A stretch of DNA of 64,000 nucleotides from positions 82,084,474-82,148,473 of the forward strand of contig CP154956.1 of NCBI GenBank assembly GCA_039621445.1. The letters run 5' to 3'. Shown here one piece after another: positions 13,101 through 24,905 of the stretch (position 1 is the first letter of the stretch; each line of letters starts with the position of its first letter). The notes beneath the pieces are model-generated. The model worked only from the letters and a program-made list of their open reading frames with translations. It was not told where the DNA came from and did no database searches. Made by a program: the position numbers and the translations under genes. Source of the DNA: Euglena gracilis (taxonomy: Eukaryota; Euglenida; Euglenophyceae; Euglenales).

Positions 13101-16100
13101 AAAAAGTCAAGCATTTGGTGCTGCGCAACTGCTTCGCCCCAAGTTCTTTTATGGCGGATGTCGTCCCCGTGACTCCCCTGGATATCAACACATCAAGGTT
13201 TCAAGATGTAAAAGTTTTCAACATTTCACTTTTCATTCTTGCACGATTTTTTTAATTTTGAAGGGCAGCTGTTAACTGCTGCCCCCCCCCCGGACCCCCC
13301 CTGCGTTTAAGAAGTGGACCCGGATCCAAATTTGCCTGTGTTTTCACTGTGTCCGCGGGGGGTGTCCCGGACGAAAGTGAGCTATGGGATCCTACTGCAG
13401 GAATGGAGTTAGGGTTTGGGTTAGGGTTAGGGTTAGGGTTAGGGTTAGGGTCAGGATTTAGACAATGGGCCTAAATTATGCCTCAGTTTGGGCACAATTT
13501 AGGCCTAATTTTAGGTCCAAATTCAGCGTAACCTCCTAATTTTGGTCTAACCCTAACTCTAATCCCTTTCTTAACGACAACCGCAACCCTCACCCAACTC
13601 CTAAAAAAATGAAAACACCAAAATTGCCGTCGAAATGCCCATCAGCTCCTGAATGGACCTCCCCCACTCGTTTAACGACTGCCCCCCCCCGGGGGGGCCA
13701 GTGTTTGAAGGCTGCCTTTTAAACGCCTGTGATCTCAATCCCCCCCAGGGTGACGTCTCTCAGGCCCTGGGCTTGTCCTTGCGCAGGGAACGAAGACGGC
13801 CAACGCAATCAGCAGCTGGGCAGCCCGCCATGCATCGGCCAGTGAGAGAACCCACCAGAATCCCCGCCCCACGCCTCCCGCACCATTTTTTCCCTCCGTT
13901 GTTGCATTGAGGGGGTATCAGCGTGCAAAGGACCCCGGCCCATTGCACTGGCCGTCATTCTCCCTGTGTGGCTGAAAAAGCTGACAGACGCCCAGGTTGC
14001 GATGTTTTCTTGTATTGGCGCAAAGCCAATACAAGAAAGTAAGAAAAAAGAAGCCTAGCTGGGCTGTGGACCTCCCCCCCCCCCGGGTGGAAATAAAAAA
14101 AAGTTCGGCCAGCCCGCCGAATTTGGAAAAAGGGGGTCAAAAAGGGCCAAAAATGATATTTAATAGTTGGCAGGACCCACCCGGCTGGACCCCCCATCCC
14201 CCTGGGGGTGGGGCAGCTAGTACCTTTTCCAGCCAGCTGGCTGGACCCCCCCCCTCCTCCTGGGGTCCTTAAAAAATTCTTTGCTGAGTGCGCCACGGGT
14301 CTGCCCAACTCGCCGAATGTCGCAGGTCGGCGGCCGGGTTAGCTGGGAAAAAGGATTCTTGTCCGATTTCAGGTGGTTTTGGGCTGGATGAGTGGGTGGT
14401 TGAACCCCCCTGGGGGTGTCCACAAAAAAAGTGTGTGGGTGGGTTTTGGATTTGGAAGTGCCCACCCCCGGGGGTCACCAACTGAATCCATGCTAATCCA
14501 TGCCAAGCGAATCCACCTGTGGCATCCAACAAGCCCGCCAGTCTGCCTCCAACCCCTCCCCCCCCCCTGTGTGCACTGTGGCAGTTTGTTTGGTGCCTTT
14601 TATCCCCTCTTCTGTCCTGACGCTGTTTTTCGCCTCCGGCTCTTTTGGCCCATGTGCATGGAGGTGGCCGGAGCCTGGCGGGTCCGCCCGTCTGCCTCCA
14701 ACCCCCCCCCCCTTAGTTGCACAACGGCTTCTTATCCATTTATGGCCGGCGCCAACTTGGCTTCTGGCCCGGTTTGTTGTGTGGTGAGTGGCCCGGGACC
14801 CCTTACCCCAGTGCTCGTGTCTTGCTCCCCCAGGCCTGCCAACCCCCCCCCCTTCTTGGCCGCCGCCTGCGCCCAAGCAACTGCCCGCCGACCTCGTCGC
14901 CGTCCTCCAGACGGAGGCGGAGCTGGCCGCCTTTCTGGACGGCCGCCCAGGGGTCCCCAAGGCCGCGCTGTTCTCCGAGAAGGGGGAGACGTCCCCCCTC
15001 TTCCGGGCCCTCAGCCTGCGGCTGGCATTTCGCATGGTGCGCCGTCCTCTCTCCTCCCTCCGCCACACCCGCGTGTGCGTCCCAACATTTTGGCCAATTT
15101 GGCAATTGCCTGGACGGGGTAAAGCTCTGGGGTTTTTCCATTTTGCCAGGGCTCCTGTTGGTTGCGGTGAACAAAAGAAGTTAATATTGGGAGAGAAATT
15201 AATCTGAGGGATTGGCGCAAAGAAATGGGGGCAACGGGGAACAGGAGCAGGAGAGGTGGCAAACGTATGGCGAAACATGCAGGTTTCCCATAGTAACGTT
15301 TCCTTTGTTTTTTTGTTCGCCATCCATATCTCCTGCTAATCACCATCCGTTCCCCCCAAACCAACCAACCGAACAGGGTGCCTGTCAGGAAAAAACACGC
15401 TCGAAACAGGAGACAGAATATCAGTGGGAAGAGCAAAGCCACGGTGAATCCAAAAATCCAGGCAAAGATGATTTGACAAACACACATGATACCATACCAT
15501 CCCATCTATACCATCCCATATCATACCCCAAACCCCAGATGCGGGATTTCAAAAAGCACTCTTTGATTTGGCCAATTAGATGTTGCCTGGAGGAAAATGC
15601 TGCCTTTCCTCCTGCCGGGCCGGGCAGGGTCTTGTTTGCCTGCCACAGGCGCTGGGGGAGGTGCGGGCCAAAGCAAACCCCTTCCTGGCAGAGAAGTACG
15701 CCGTGACGACGTTCCCCACCCTCATGGTGTTTGAGGGCGGCTCACCTCGGGTGTATACCGGAGCCGCCCAACCCTGGACCAGCACCTGGACAGGCTCGTG
15801 GGGGGGGGGGTTATTCTTTCGAAACGCAACTACGGCAGGGTGGTGGCATTAACAATTGGCATTCGTTGGACACCACACTTGTTTCGTCGGAGGCATTTTT
15901 TTTGCTTTTGAATGAGTGGAGCTTGCAATGTGCAATGTATTTTTGCGCATTGCACAGTTTCAGTCCGACCGTTTTGGCAGTGCTCGGCGACAAGTTCCTG
16001 AGTTTTCCTTGAGAGGGGGCAGTTTGTTCAGCCGGGTCAACACATTAACGACAACCGAAAAGAGGGACCTGAGGCAGGGCTGCCCCCAACGACATCGAGA

Positions 16101-19100
16101 GCATCTTCGCCTGGCTGGAGCCGCAGGCGCTGTCGAGAGACCAGAGAGAGGAGATGAAGCGCCGGCATGAGGAGGTGTGCGCAGAGTTATTTTTTGAGGT
16201 GCGGCGCTGACAGATTCGCACAGCCTGGGCTGCTGCAGTTTGGTTTTTCGCTTGAGAATGAACGTCCGACTGGTATTTGGGGTTTTAATTAAGGAAGTGT
16301 GCACCTCCCCAGAGGGGTGGGTGCTATGGGCAGGCAGAGGGTATGTGAACATTATGTTATTTGGGATGATTTTTTGTGCTGACCACACCACCACCTTCCT
16401 GTTCTCCAAAAAAATGGCATCATTTCCCACATTTTTCTTTGTGAAGGGGGGGCAAAGTTATTTGGACCGATCTTTTTCGTCTTTTCCCCTGCAAAGTTAT
16501 TTGGGGGGCTTGGTGTTAAAACACCCCCGGTTGTGGGTTGGGGCTGCTGAGCCCCCCACCCACACCCAAAACCCACCAAAAACGGCCGAAACCCCTTGAA
16601 TATTTTTTCCGTCCCAGCCTTCAACCGGGCCAAAGACATAATGCACCCCACCAGGGGATTTCTTAAGCCGGAGGGTACCCTACCCCCGGGGGGGGGGGTC
16701 CAGCCAGCCAGCCAGCTCAAATCCAGCCAGCAGCCCAAATTCGGGCTGGGATCCCCCCCCGGGGGTCGAGTGAAATAAAGTCGGGTCCGGCCCGGCCGGA
16801 GGCCGGGCCAGCCGGCCGAAGGCTGGGCGAGCTGGCCGCAGGCTGGCCAGCCAACTGGGCTGCCCAGGTCACCCATCCCTGCATTTTTTCCCGTCACCAC
16901 AGCTTCCTCCATCACAGCCCCCCACAGCCCCCCAGCCTTGATCTAGCTCCATCCACCAAAATGTCGAAAATGGCAAAAAAAATTGGAAAATTTGTTTTTC
17001 ACCGACCCAGCCCATCCCCGACCCCTCCAAACCCCCCCCCCCCACACCCCCCCGGGGGGGTCCTGCCCGCCAACCCAAATCCAGCCAGCAGCCTTTTTGC
17101 CAGCCGGAGGCTGGACCCCCCCCCCCCCGGGGGGGTCCTTAAGAAATCCCCTGCACCCCACCCCCGGGGGAGATAGATCAGTTGGCTCTTCACAAGAGGG
17201 GTTTCATTCTTTGGCTTGAAAATCAACTCCATGGGGGGCGTTTTTTTTTAAGTGGGGGTTTGTTGAAACCACTGGGGCATCACCTATTCTCGCCGCCGTG
17301 AAGGCTAGTCGCCTGTTTCTCTGAAGCAGGCTGAGTTTTAAGGCGAGGGGCACATGGCCAGAGTACCTGGGCACTTGGCAGCGCTGAAGGTGCAGGTGGG
17401 TTTGAGCCCGAGAAAAAGTGCCCCCCCCACAGGGGTCACTAAGTGAACCTGCGTCCAGACCTCGAGGGGGGAATGCCCAAAATGCACATTCTGCAAATGG
17501 ACAAAATTTCGAATTTCATATGTTTTGGGCCAGTTTCAGCAGCCCCTGACTCCCAGAAGGAGTGATTCACTAATTTTTGAAAGGAAATGGCCTGGTAGTC
17601 TGAAAACAGAACGTTACCCCCTCCCCCGGCCAGTCAGCAAGTGTCCTAATGGGTCCTCGCCTGGTGTCCGCTTCCCCAAGCCCGCGCCAAACCTGCCCCC
17701 TAACAGGCAGAACAGCACAAGGTCCGGCAGCAGCTGGTCCGGGCGGCCAACCCGACCCAGCGCGTGACCAGCCCCCGGGAGTGGGCGGAGCTCGTCACCG
17801 CTCGGGGCAGCATCAGCCTTGTGGCCTTCCTGGACCCCCTCGACCCGAAGCACAAGGTGGTTCTGTGCGGTGGGGAGGGGTGACCCATCCTTCCATCTGA
17901 CACATAAGCACCCAACAGGTGCAAAGTTGGAGGGGGAGTTATGTTGGTTGGGAGAATCATGATATGGTGCTATGATATCTCGCCAGGTGACAAGACGGGG
18001 TTGTTCGACGGTGGTTTCTCTTTCTTATGAATGGGCACAGGCAGGGGAAGGGAGCATCAACGGCTTGGTAAGCATTTTGCCCTCCAGAACCATCGAAATG
18101 ATGCAGCAACCCTTGCCTGCAGAAGCCAACCCATTAATTCGAACCCTCAAACTCCCTTTTCTACCCCTGTTGGGTCCCCCATTGGGTTACCATTCAGCAT
18201 GAGATGTTTTCCTTGTTTGACCTGTCACACGTGTTTGCACAAACCACCGTCAAGGAAGAAGTGTGCGGTGTGGCGAAAGGTTGGGGGAAGGGGTTGGGAT
18301 GAGAATTTGATTTTGGATCACCCCCTTGTGCGTGCTTAATGGATGGCCTCTGTCCAGAAAGCCCCACTTTCGCCGCCACAATGTGAAGGATGCCTCCCCC
18401 AGAAGCCCGATCCACACTGCCAGAGCTCAGCAAACCCCACCCAATCCCAAAGACCCCGTCCGCTCCTGGTTGTGCAGATTTCAAGTTCCCTCAAGAGGGG
18501 ACAGATTCCCTTGCCGGGCCCCAGGAGCACCTGCGGGCGCTGAAGCGGGTGCACCGCAACACCCGGGCCGGGGGGACGCAGTACAACTTCGTGTGGCTCG
18601 ACGCCACCCAGCAGGCGGCGCTGGCGGCGGCGCTGGACGCGGGCGGGGAGGCGCCCCGGCTGGTGCGTCCGCCGCCGCCGGGGGCCCTTGGGCGATGGCA
18701 TGTGTCCCTGTGGGAGCTCCACACAGCCAGGGGGGGGGGAGGGAATTGTTGGTCTGGTTGCTGGAGAAGCAAGCACCGGGATAGTGCCACGCTTGCTTCT
18801 TTGTGCCTCTGGGGAGGATTGCAATGGGGGCGGGCATTGGATGGCATGGAATCGGATGGAATGGGTGGAGGGATAATATTTTTGGCATTTAAAGGTTCTT
18901 CGAGCACGAAAGATGGTCACGGTCTCTTGGCCCCTGCAGGACAACATTTCAGGATTCTCTGCTCCGGTGAATACACGATCCCTTGGTCTTTGCGGTGGGG
19001 GGGGCTCTAGCAGGGGGAGGGGGGGGGGTACCAGGACACCCCCGCAGTCATTTTGGGAAATTTGCCTGAATCGCACTGGTCCCCAGCCAGGACACAAAAT

Positions 19101-19303
19101 CGACCCCTCCCGCAGGCGTCGATGCCTGTTCTGTCCAGGCATTCCGCGGAAAACAGCTGTTTCGTTGCTTGCAGGTCTTCCTCAACTCCCGGAAGGGATG
19201 GTACAAGGCATTTGTTGGTCCGTTCACAACGGAAGCCATCTGGACGTACGCCGGGCAGTCATTGCTAAAGGGTGCCGGTGTGTGCGCGCAGAGACCTGGG
19301 TTG

Positions 19304-19379
<76 letters not shown>

Positions 19380-19383
19380 CGTG

Positions 19384-19415
<32 letters not shown>

Positions 19416-22400
19416 CGTGTGTGTGTGTGTGGGCTGTTTGGCACGCTCGTTTCCAAATGATGGGTTCTCTTCTGCGATGCTCTGCCCACACCTCCGGTCC
19501 TGCCTTGCCGGGTGACTCAGGGGGGACAACTGCCTTGGACAGTGATGCCCAGCTACCCCTTCTTATCACCACCTTCCTATCACAAGTGGAGGGCACGTTT
19601 CCTGTGACGGGGGTGTTGTAAAGTTGGGTTGCTTGACTGGTCATTTTCCTTTTGAAATTAGGTTCTCCCCAATTCACTTCCTGATATTGGGGTGCCAAAA
19701 ATATTCCATATTTCAACTGACCTCCTGCCTTGGTCCCCGGCCGTCCTGTTGGGACGGCCAGGGGCCTAAGTACAGTTCTGGCAGACAGCACTCTACTTGG
19801 GGCCTGGCACTTGGCAGCCCTCCCTGGCTGACCCTCGCAGGGAGGCCAGTCAACATCGCCGCCCTGCCGCCGGTGGTGGCGGAGCAGAACGAAGACCTGG
19901 CTGAGCTGGACCCGGACGAGGAGCCCGAGGGCAAGGCTGCCCAGCAGGCCGCGACGGCGAAGGCCAAGGTGGCGGGAGGGGCTTCGTGTGACGGATGTGC
20001 TGCCATCTTTCTGGGTTGTTCAGAATTTTCCAGGCCGAGCGCTTGATGCTTTGGTGGGATCACAAGCCCCCGCCTGCCCGATTTCCCAATGGCTGCCATA
20101 TTCTATTTGCCCCCGCCCGGGGAGGGGGGCAAAGTTGATTGTCCAGGGGGGGCAAGAGAATGAGAAAGTGGTGGTGGGTGGTTTTGTCAGCGTTCTTTGG
20201 GTGGATTGGGAGAAGGGTTGTTGAGAAGAGTCATAAAATGGGGCAGACTGGCCGTTTGGGGTAAGTATATGAGAGAGAAACAGAACTCGCTAAATCACCA
20301 AATGGTGGTTGTTTTGCATTTATCTTTCCTTGTGAGATTTATTGTACGTGGTGTGATTCACTCGTCATCATCATTCAATTCAATTGTAACTCGTCATCAG
20401 AATAAGGACCAGAATATGGGATGGAATCAAAAGCTATCAAATGTACAATTGATCAGCACAATGTTGAAGATGAAATGTGGTTTTCGATCTTTTGTTTTGT
20501 TTTGTCAACGGATGCATTTTTGTGACATCAAACTTTTTTCCAACATTGAGTGCCAGATGTGGGTAAGTTGCCAACTTCCTGCTGTCAGGGCAAGAAACCG
20601 GAAGGAGCAAGTGCCCCAAAGAAATCCACCAAAGGCAGCCCCCAGAAGGACTCCCCGGCCGAGGACAAGGGTCCAGCCCAGGAGGTGTATTGACCTCGCT
20701 GAACGATACTTTTGTCTTCCCCAGGCTCAAGCGTTTGTTTGGGGGGAGTTTATTTTAGTTGCCAGCGGTGTTGGATAACTCTTTTGAATGTAATCCCGTT
20801 TGGAGATTTCCACAGTCCAGACAGAAATGACGAAAAGCAAAAGGGAAACCACGCAATTTTTCCATCTTTTTTTCCAGTCATTTTCCCCTGTGCACTTTCC
20901 ACTCCCTTTGGGGGAACAGGTGATTTCTTCAGCTGGACCACCACCAGGCTTCTTTTAAGCCAGAAGACCCCCCCGGGGGGGGGAGGGGGGGGGGGCCAGT
21001 GCTTGGGTTTCGGTGCGAAGCGCTGAAAATTTTTGGGAAATGCCCTCAGACGGCCCGATTTTGGGGGGGTTCCTGCTGGTGGGTGGTGGTGGGGTCTTAA
21101 AAGAAGCCTGGCCACTGCCCCTGGGAAGAGCCAGCCAGCACGTTTTTTCCAGCCAGCAGCTCCCCGCTGGACTGTGGAACCCCCCCCTCTCGGGTCATGG
21201 TAATAATGGTAATGAAGGTTTTGCCACCGAACAAAGCACCGGACATTTTTGGAGATAGGAGTCAAAAATCTCAAAAATGGCCACTTTTGGTCGTTTTGAG
21301 GTATTCACCTCAAGAGTTTGGCTGAAGAAAAAAAAATGAACCCAGTTGGATTTGGGCTTTCTTGCCTGTTTTCGGGTGGCAGCTGGGTCCAGCCAGCGGG
21401 TCAGTGGGACCCACCCTGGACCCCCACCCCTTGGGGGGGGGGGGGTCCAGCCAGCGTCTTTTTTCCAGCTTTCCAGCTTTTTCCCCTAAACCCCCCCCCT
21501 AATTGTAGAGCGGGTGCTCTTGTAGTGGACGCTCGCTTCGCCAGAGGGGGGTGCTCTTCTCTTTGGACACTGCTCTTGTAGTGGACATCACACACATTTT
21601 CCGACAGCGTTCCAGCGCCCAGTCAGTTTCCGGTCCCCCCAACCTCCCTTCCTCCACCTAAACCGGCAGCCAAGCGCAAATGGCAGCCGAGGTTGGAGGA
21701 ATTGTTCAGCCGCTGAGCTCTGGGAAGCTTGCCTTTTTGAGGCAAGTTACAAACCTTGCCACAATCACATGGAATGATTTGCCTTGCTTCTGCTTCCATT
21801 GGTTTTCCAGGGGGGTGCTCTTGTAGTGGACGCTCGCTTCGCCAGAGGGGGGGTGCTCTACTATTTGGACCCTGCTCTTGTAGAGGGCATGCCCTACTAT
21901 TAGGGGGGGGGTTTAAGGGAGAGCGAGGGGGGGATCAAATTTTGCACACAAAAGACAGGGATATGAAATATGGTCAATTGGGCTGGTTTGTGATGAAAAC
22001 CCACAAGAAATACTCCAGAAGACCATTGCCCATCTTTTCAAATTTTGAGTTGCCGAAAAATCATCACAAGTGAGAAAAGTACGACCATTTTCCGTGAAAA
22101 GCTGTTTCGAATCATCAATTTCTCCACATTTTTCTTTCTCCAGACGCCTGGGGCAGCAAAACCGCGGGGGGCACCGGATAGAAGCCGAGCGAAGCCAAAG
22201 AAGGTGTGCAAGCTCGCTTCGTTTCGTGCCGTGCCGAGGCGCTTTGGTGTGATCGCATGCTGACGTTCCATCAAGAAGTCCATCCAGAACAATCGTTTGT
22301 TTGTTTTGTCAGATGGCACGGCGCTGCTGGGAATGATTCAGTCTTTTTCCATTCCATTGCCTGTTGTTCCAGGCGGCTCCAGAAACAGCAACATCCCCTG

Positions 22401-22504
22401 AGAAGGAGTCTGCGACGTTCAAACAGACGCTGCGGGAAGCGAAAGTAGCATTGGAAAAGGCAGAACAGAAACAACGGCTTGCCATCCCTCTGGGGTTTTT
22501 ATGA
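7112..22504 (+). CDS. Secreted/ER protein with three thioredoxin-like domains (protein disulfide isomerase family)
   Basis: The model has 15 exons with consistent phases: 7112-7168, 7552-7646, 11214-11313, 12640-12777, 13787-13841, 14834-15036, 15649-15797, 16078-16174, 17707-17856, 18525-18662, 19175-19271, 19841-19968, 20589-20684, 22144-22203 and 22373-22504. It encodes about 564 aa. Residues 1-19 form a signal peptide (MRLSGVLALALSVLLSA). Domain 1 (about 24-148) has LEVLTGTTFADAVF, the strand WTVLFYTP and the cis-Pro motif KATPEILALP. Domain 2 (about 155-265) has FSEKGETSPLFRALS and VTTFPTLMVFEGG. Domain 3 (about 310-440) has YNFVWLD and FVGPFTTEAI. An acidic linker and a Lys/Pro/Ala tail follow. 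No clear CxxC active site is visible: the exon 2/3 junction gives one Cys (FLCQ). Exons 1-3 and the last two are the least certain. Stopping in exon 13 at TGA 20691-20693 gives 503 aa instead. No KDEL-type signal is seen at either end. A role in ER protein folding is inferred from the domains. Confidence 0.8.
9801..10012. mobile_element. C-run TIR element, (T)TATAGG family, in intron 2 of the PDI-like gene
   Basis: The element is flanked by TA (9799-9800 and 10013-10014). The left end is AAAAAAAACCCTCCCCACCTATAAACC. The right end carries the inverted motif GGTTATAGG repeated twice with G runs. The inner phrase CCGGTTTG.TGGT.GG is shared with the element at 48945-49314, so both belong to one family. 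Confidence 0.6.
13409..13451 (+). repeat. Interstitial telomere-like TTAGGG tract
   Basis: About six TTAGGG units, one altered to TTTGGG, lie in intron 4 of the PDI-like gene. A short inverted stretch, CTAACCCTAA, lies about 100 bp downstream at 13547-13556. The tract suggests that the host telomere repeat is TTAGGG, or that a repair event inserted it here. Confidence 0.8.
14006..14038. repeat. Perfect 14-bp hairpin with 5-nt loop
   Basis: The arm TTTCTTGTATTGGC pairs exactly with GCCAATACAAGAAA around the loop GCAAA. It lies in intron 5 of the PDI-like gene, 165 bp after exon 5. A role in splicing is possible but not shown; it may equally be a foldback remnant. Confidence 0.75.
16652..17153. 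mobile_element. hAT-like TIR element with 8-bp TSD CACCCCAC
   Basis: The ends are inverted copies of CAGGGGATTTCTTAAG. An exact 8-bp duplication, CACCCCAC, flanks it (16644-16651 and 17154-17161). A CAGGG terminus and 8-bp duplication fit hAT transposons. The 502-bp interior is GC-rich, built of CCAGCC and C/G runs, and has no transposase. It sits in intron 8 of the PDI-like gene. A related copy lies at about 24906-25707. Confidence 0.85.
19306..19431 (+). repeat. GT microsatellite, about 126 bp, with GC interruptions
   Basis: This is a nearly pure (GT)n tract with four or five T-to-C interruptions. It lies in intron 11, 34 bp after the predicted donor. Long valine/cysteine or threonine/histidine reading frames across it are artefacts of the repeat. 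Confidence 0.95.
20945..21110. mobile_element. CAGGCTTCTTTTAAG TIR element (166 bp)
   Basis: The left end is CAGGCTTCTTTTAAG and the right end is its inverse, CTTAAAAGAAGCCTG, around a G/C-run core. The flanks show only an imperfect 8-bp match (ACCACCAC against GCCACTGC). It is the same family as the cleaner copy at 36633-36845. It lies between exons 13 and 14 of the PDI-like gene. Confidence 0.6.
21489..21913. mobile_element. C-run TIR element with TA flanks and internal direct repeats
   Basis: The left end AACCCCCCCCCTAATTGTAG and the right end are inverted, with identical 9-base C/G runs, and TA flanks lie at 21487-21488 and 21914-21915. A unit of more than 40 bp containing TGCTCTTGTAGTGGACGCTC occurs twice in direct orientation (near 21511 and 21817). 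A short open stretch at about 21620-21690 falls inside the element and out of phase with the host gene, so it is not taken as an exon. Confidence 0.7.
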
Positions 22505-24292
22505 ATCTTGAACTGAAAGAGACACAAAAATCAAAAGGTTTATTAATTTTCGCGCAATTGCTCTAAAAGGCTTAACTTGTTTTGGGGGTGTTTTTTTTGT
22601 ATCCCTGAAAAACATTTGGCAAAAGCCGCCATCCCTAAATTCTATTGTGGATTGGAGTCGAAATTTTTCGCCCTGGATTGGATGGGCAATGTTGAGAACA
22701 GCATTTCAGCAAAGGTGCATAGTGCCAGGTGCTGGAAATATATTTACGAAACCATTGTTTGATGATCGTTCTCATTTTATCTCCCCTTGAAACTTGAAAC
22801 TATTCACTCAAGTCACAATGATGAAATCATTTTCATGTGGAAATGTTGCTGCTGTTTTTTGTTTGCTCAATTAAATCAATGAATGGTGGCTTGCACTGTA
22901 TGAAGGCAGAGGAGAACGCAGAAAAGGACCGAGAGAGGCAGTTCCAAGAGGTGGATGGTGCCAATGCCTTTTCCTCCTGTTCCAATTCTTTGCCGGCCTA
23001 CGTGACAAAAATATGCAAGATAATACAGCAAAAAATATTGCTTGATATTCATCTCATGGCGGTTGAAGAGTGTCCAAAATTTGTGTTCAACTCAGAATGT
23101 ATGGAACTCTGCCATTTTTTTTGCTTTGGCTTTGCATTGGGTGAAATCGCGAAGGCATTGAATGCGAACTCGTCATGGTACGTGAGATCAAAGAATGAAT
23201 TAAAAAGCACTGCACTGCACAGACTTCAATGGTATTCGCAATTTTCTCTGCATTCCTCCAGTAAAATTGAAGATGATGACGGCGGATAATGTGATGATGA
23301 TGATGATGATGATGATGGCGGGAGGTTGGCAACCAAGAAGGGATATTTGCGCAATGTGGACCTTTTTGGAAATTGAAAAAAATTAATTTATTTAAGCAAG
23401 CAATTTATTTATTTGAGCAAAATTTATTTTTTAAGCAAAATTTATAGCTAGACACCTCATCCATGCTGGAAAAAAAATCAAAAAAAAACTGGCACCTGTG
23501 CGAAATGAACCCCTCAAGACTCAGGCGGGAGACCTCCGTCAAAGAAAAAATTTTCGGCCCAAGAAAGCGAAATGCCCACACTTTCAGCCACAGGCTGGAA
23601 ACGGGAACGCCACCACCCCCCTGCCTCCTTGGGGGGGTGATGAGACCTGCTCCGCCCCCGGCTGGCCGCTCCGCGCCTCATCGCGGAGCCTCGGCATGAT
23701 GGGGCCCTGCTGTCCTTTCTGGAAACTTGTGCCCCACTCCCCCTTCCCTCTGTCTTGGGAGTCGGTGACAAATTGGGGGAAACCGGATAGCCAACTGCAC
23801 CGTCAAATTTTACGGCCGTTTTCCTCCGAAACCCGATCCCGCTCTTGTGAGTTGCCAAAGGGAAGCTGTTTTTGTAACTCTTTCGAATAATTTGCACAAA
23901 TTCATTTGTTCCCGAGGTTCCAGGTGGCCAAGAGCTCCCCGACGGTACACTTCCCCCCAATCGCATCCCGACGACACCCCCTTTTCCCACCGCGAGGCCA
24001 AGTCTGTTGACAGCTGCTCTTTAAATTTTTGAGCCGAGAAAAAAAATGCCACCGCCACATTTTTGTGAGAGCCCTTCTTCCCCTGTCGGTGCCCTCGCGG
24101 GGATTTTATAACCGGAAGGACGCAGAACAAAAGGCGGGATTTGAAGCTCGACCCCCGTGCCCTCCCCATCCCAGTGTTTGGCCCCTGAAACACCTTTCCA
24201 TGTCAAATTTTCATGACTTAACCTTCCAGCCCCCCAGAAAAAATACTTCAGCAAAACAGGAAAAAAAATATTTTTCTTCTTAAAGAGCAAAA
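22505..24292. other. Region after the PDI-like gene; no firm gene
   Basis: An AT-rich open frame at 22837-23289 (150 codons) contains a charged piece, EENAEKDRERQFQE, at about 22907-22951, bounded by AG and GTGGAT. It could be an alternative tail exon of the upstream gene, joined from a GTAGCA donor inside exon 15. The rest of that frame looks like intron. A (GAT)n tract is at 23292-23317. Nothing else was recognised. Confidence 0.35.
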
Positions 24293-24300
24293 TGAAAAGA

Positions 24301-24745
24301 GGTACTTGTCTGTTATCGTACGACATACCCCCCCCCCTTTTGGTTATGGTACGACGCCCTTTGAACGGCCAGAATGCTTTCCCTTGGGGTCTGTTTCAGC
24401 CCTTTCGGGTGGTTTTTGGGGTTATTTGAAGGGATAGGGTTAGGGTTTCGAATGGCCCTGCCGTACCTTGGAACACACAAGGAAACCCAAAGGCGGCAGA
24501 CTGGCAGGGAGAAAGGAAGATAAAGCCCGCCGACCTTCCGGCCCCAAAGGGGATTTGCCATCCTGAACAGGCATTTTGCCCAAATTTGGCCGGATTCGAA
24601 AAAAGGCTGAAACTTCACCAGGATGGGTCCTTACCCTAACCCCATTCCTCCCAATAACCCTATATAGGCACCGGAGGAGGAAATGAAGGCGTCGTACCAT
24701 AACCAAAAGGGGGGGGGGTATGTCGTACGATAACAGACAAGTACC
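24301..24745. mobile_element. TIR element with perfect 58-bp ends and 8-bp TSD TGAAAAGA
   Basis: Bases 24301-24358 and 24688-24745 are exact reverse complements, including a 10-base C/G run. The flanks TGAAAAGA at 24293-24300 and 24746-24753 are identical. The 445-bp element has no transposase; its interior carries GGGTTAGGGTTT and, inverted, TACCCTAACCCC. Identical arms and duplication point to a recent insertion. The 8-bp duplication suggests hAT or a similar superfamily, but the terminus GGTACTTGTC is not the usual hAT end. Confidence 0.92.
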
Positions 24746-24905
24746 TGAAAAGATTTAAAAAAGCGAGCGTATTTCTGACGCCCAACCCCCCTCCGCCCGG
24801 AAACGCCAGTTGCGCAGCTGTCCCCATTTAACGTTCTGCGCGTGAGGACATCCGTCCTTTTAGTGGCTCTTCCCCCATTCAAGCATTTGAAAGCTTGGCT
24901 TACCA

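Noticed and set aside
13023-13197. Open segment reading LVEHFSEKFQNSVV with splice-like borders
   Set aside because: It interrupts a perfect phase-0 join between exons 12777 and 13787 that gives the expected thioredoxin sequence, and its base composition is AT-rich like the introns.
19169-19621. Long Val/Cys and Thr/His frames across the GT tract
   Set aside because: They are produced by the dinucleotide repeat and have no non-repetitive coding support beyond exon 11.
21617-21690. Segment reading PPPKPAAKRKWQ with an acceptor and donor
   Set aside because: It lies inside a TIR element and is out of phase with the flanking exons of the PDI-like gene.
22837-23289. 150-codon plus-strand frame
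   Set aside because: AT-rich, no domain, low-complexity ends; only a short internal charged segment could be an exon.
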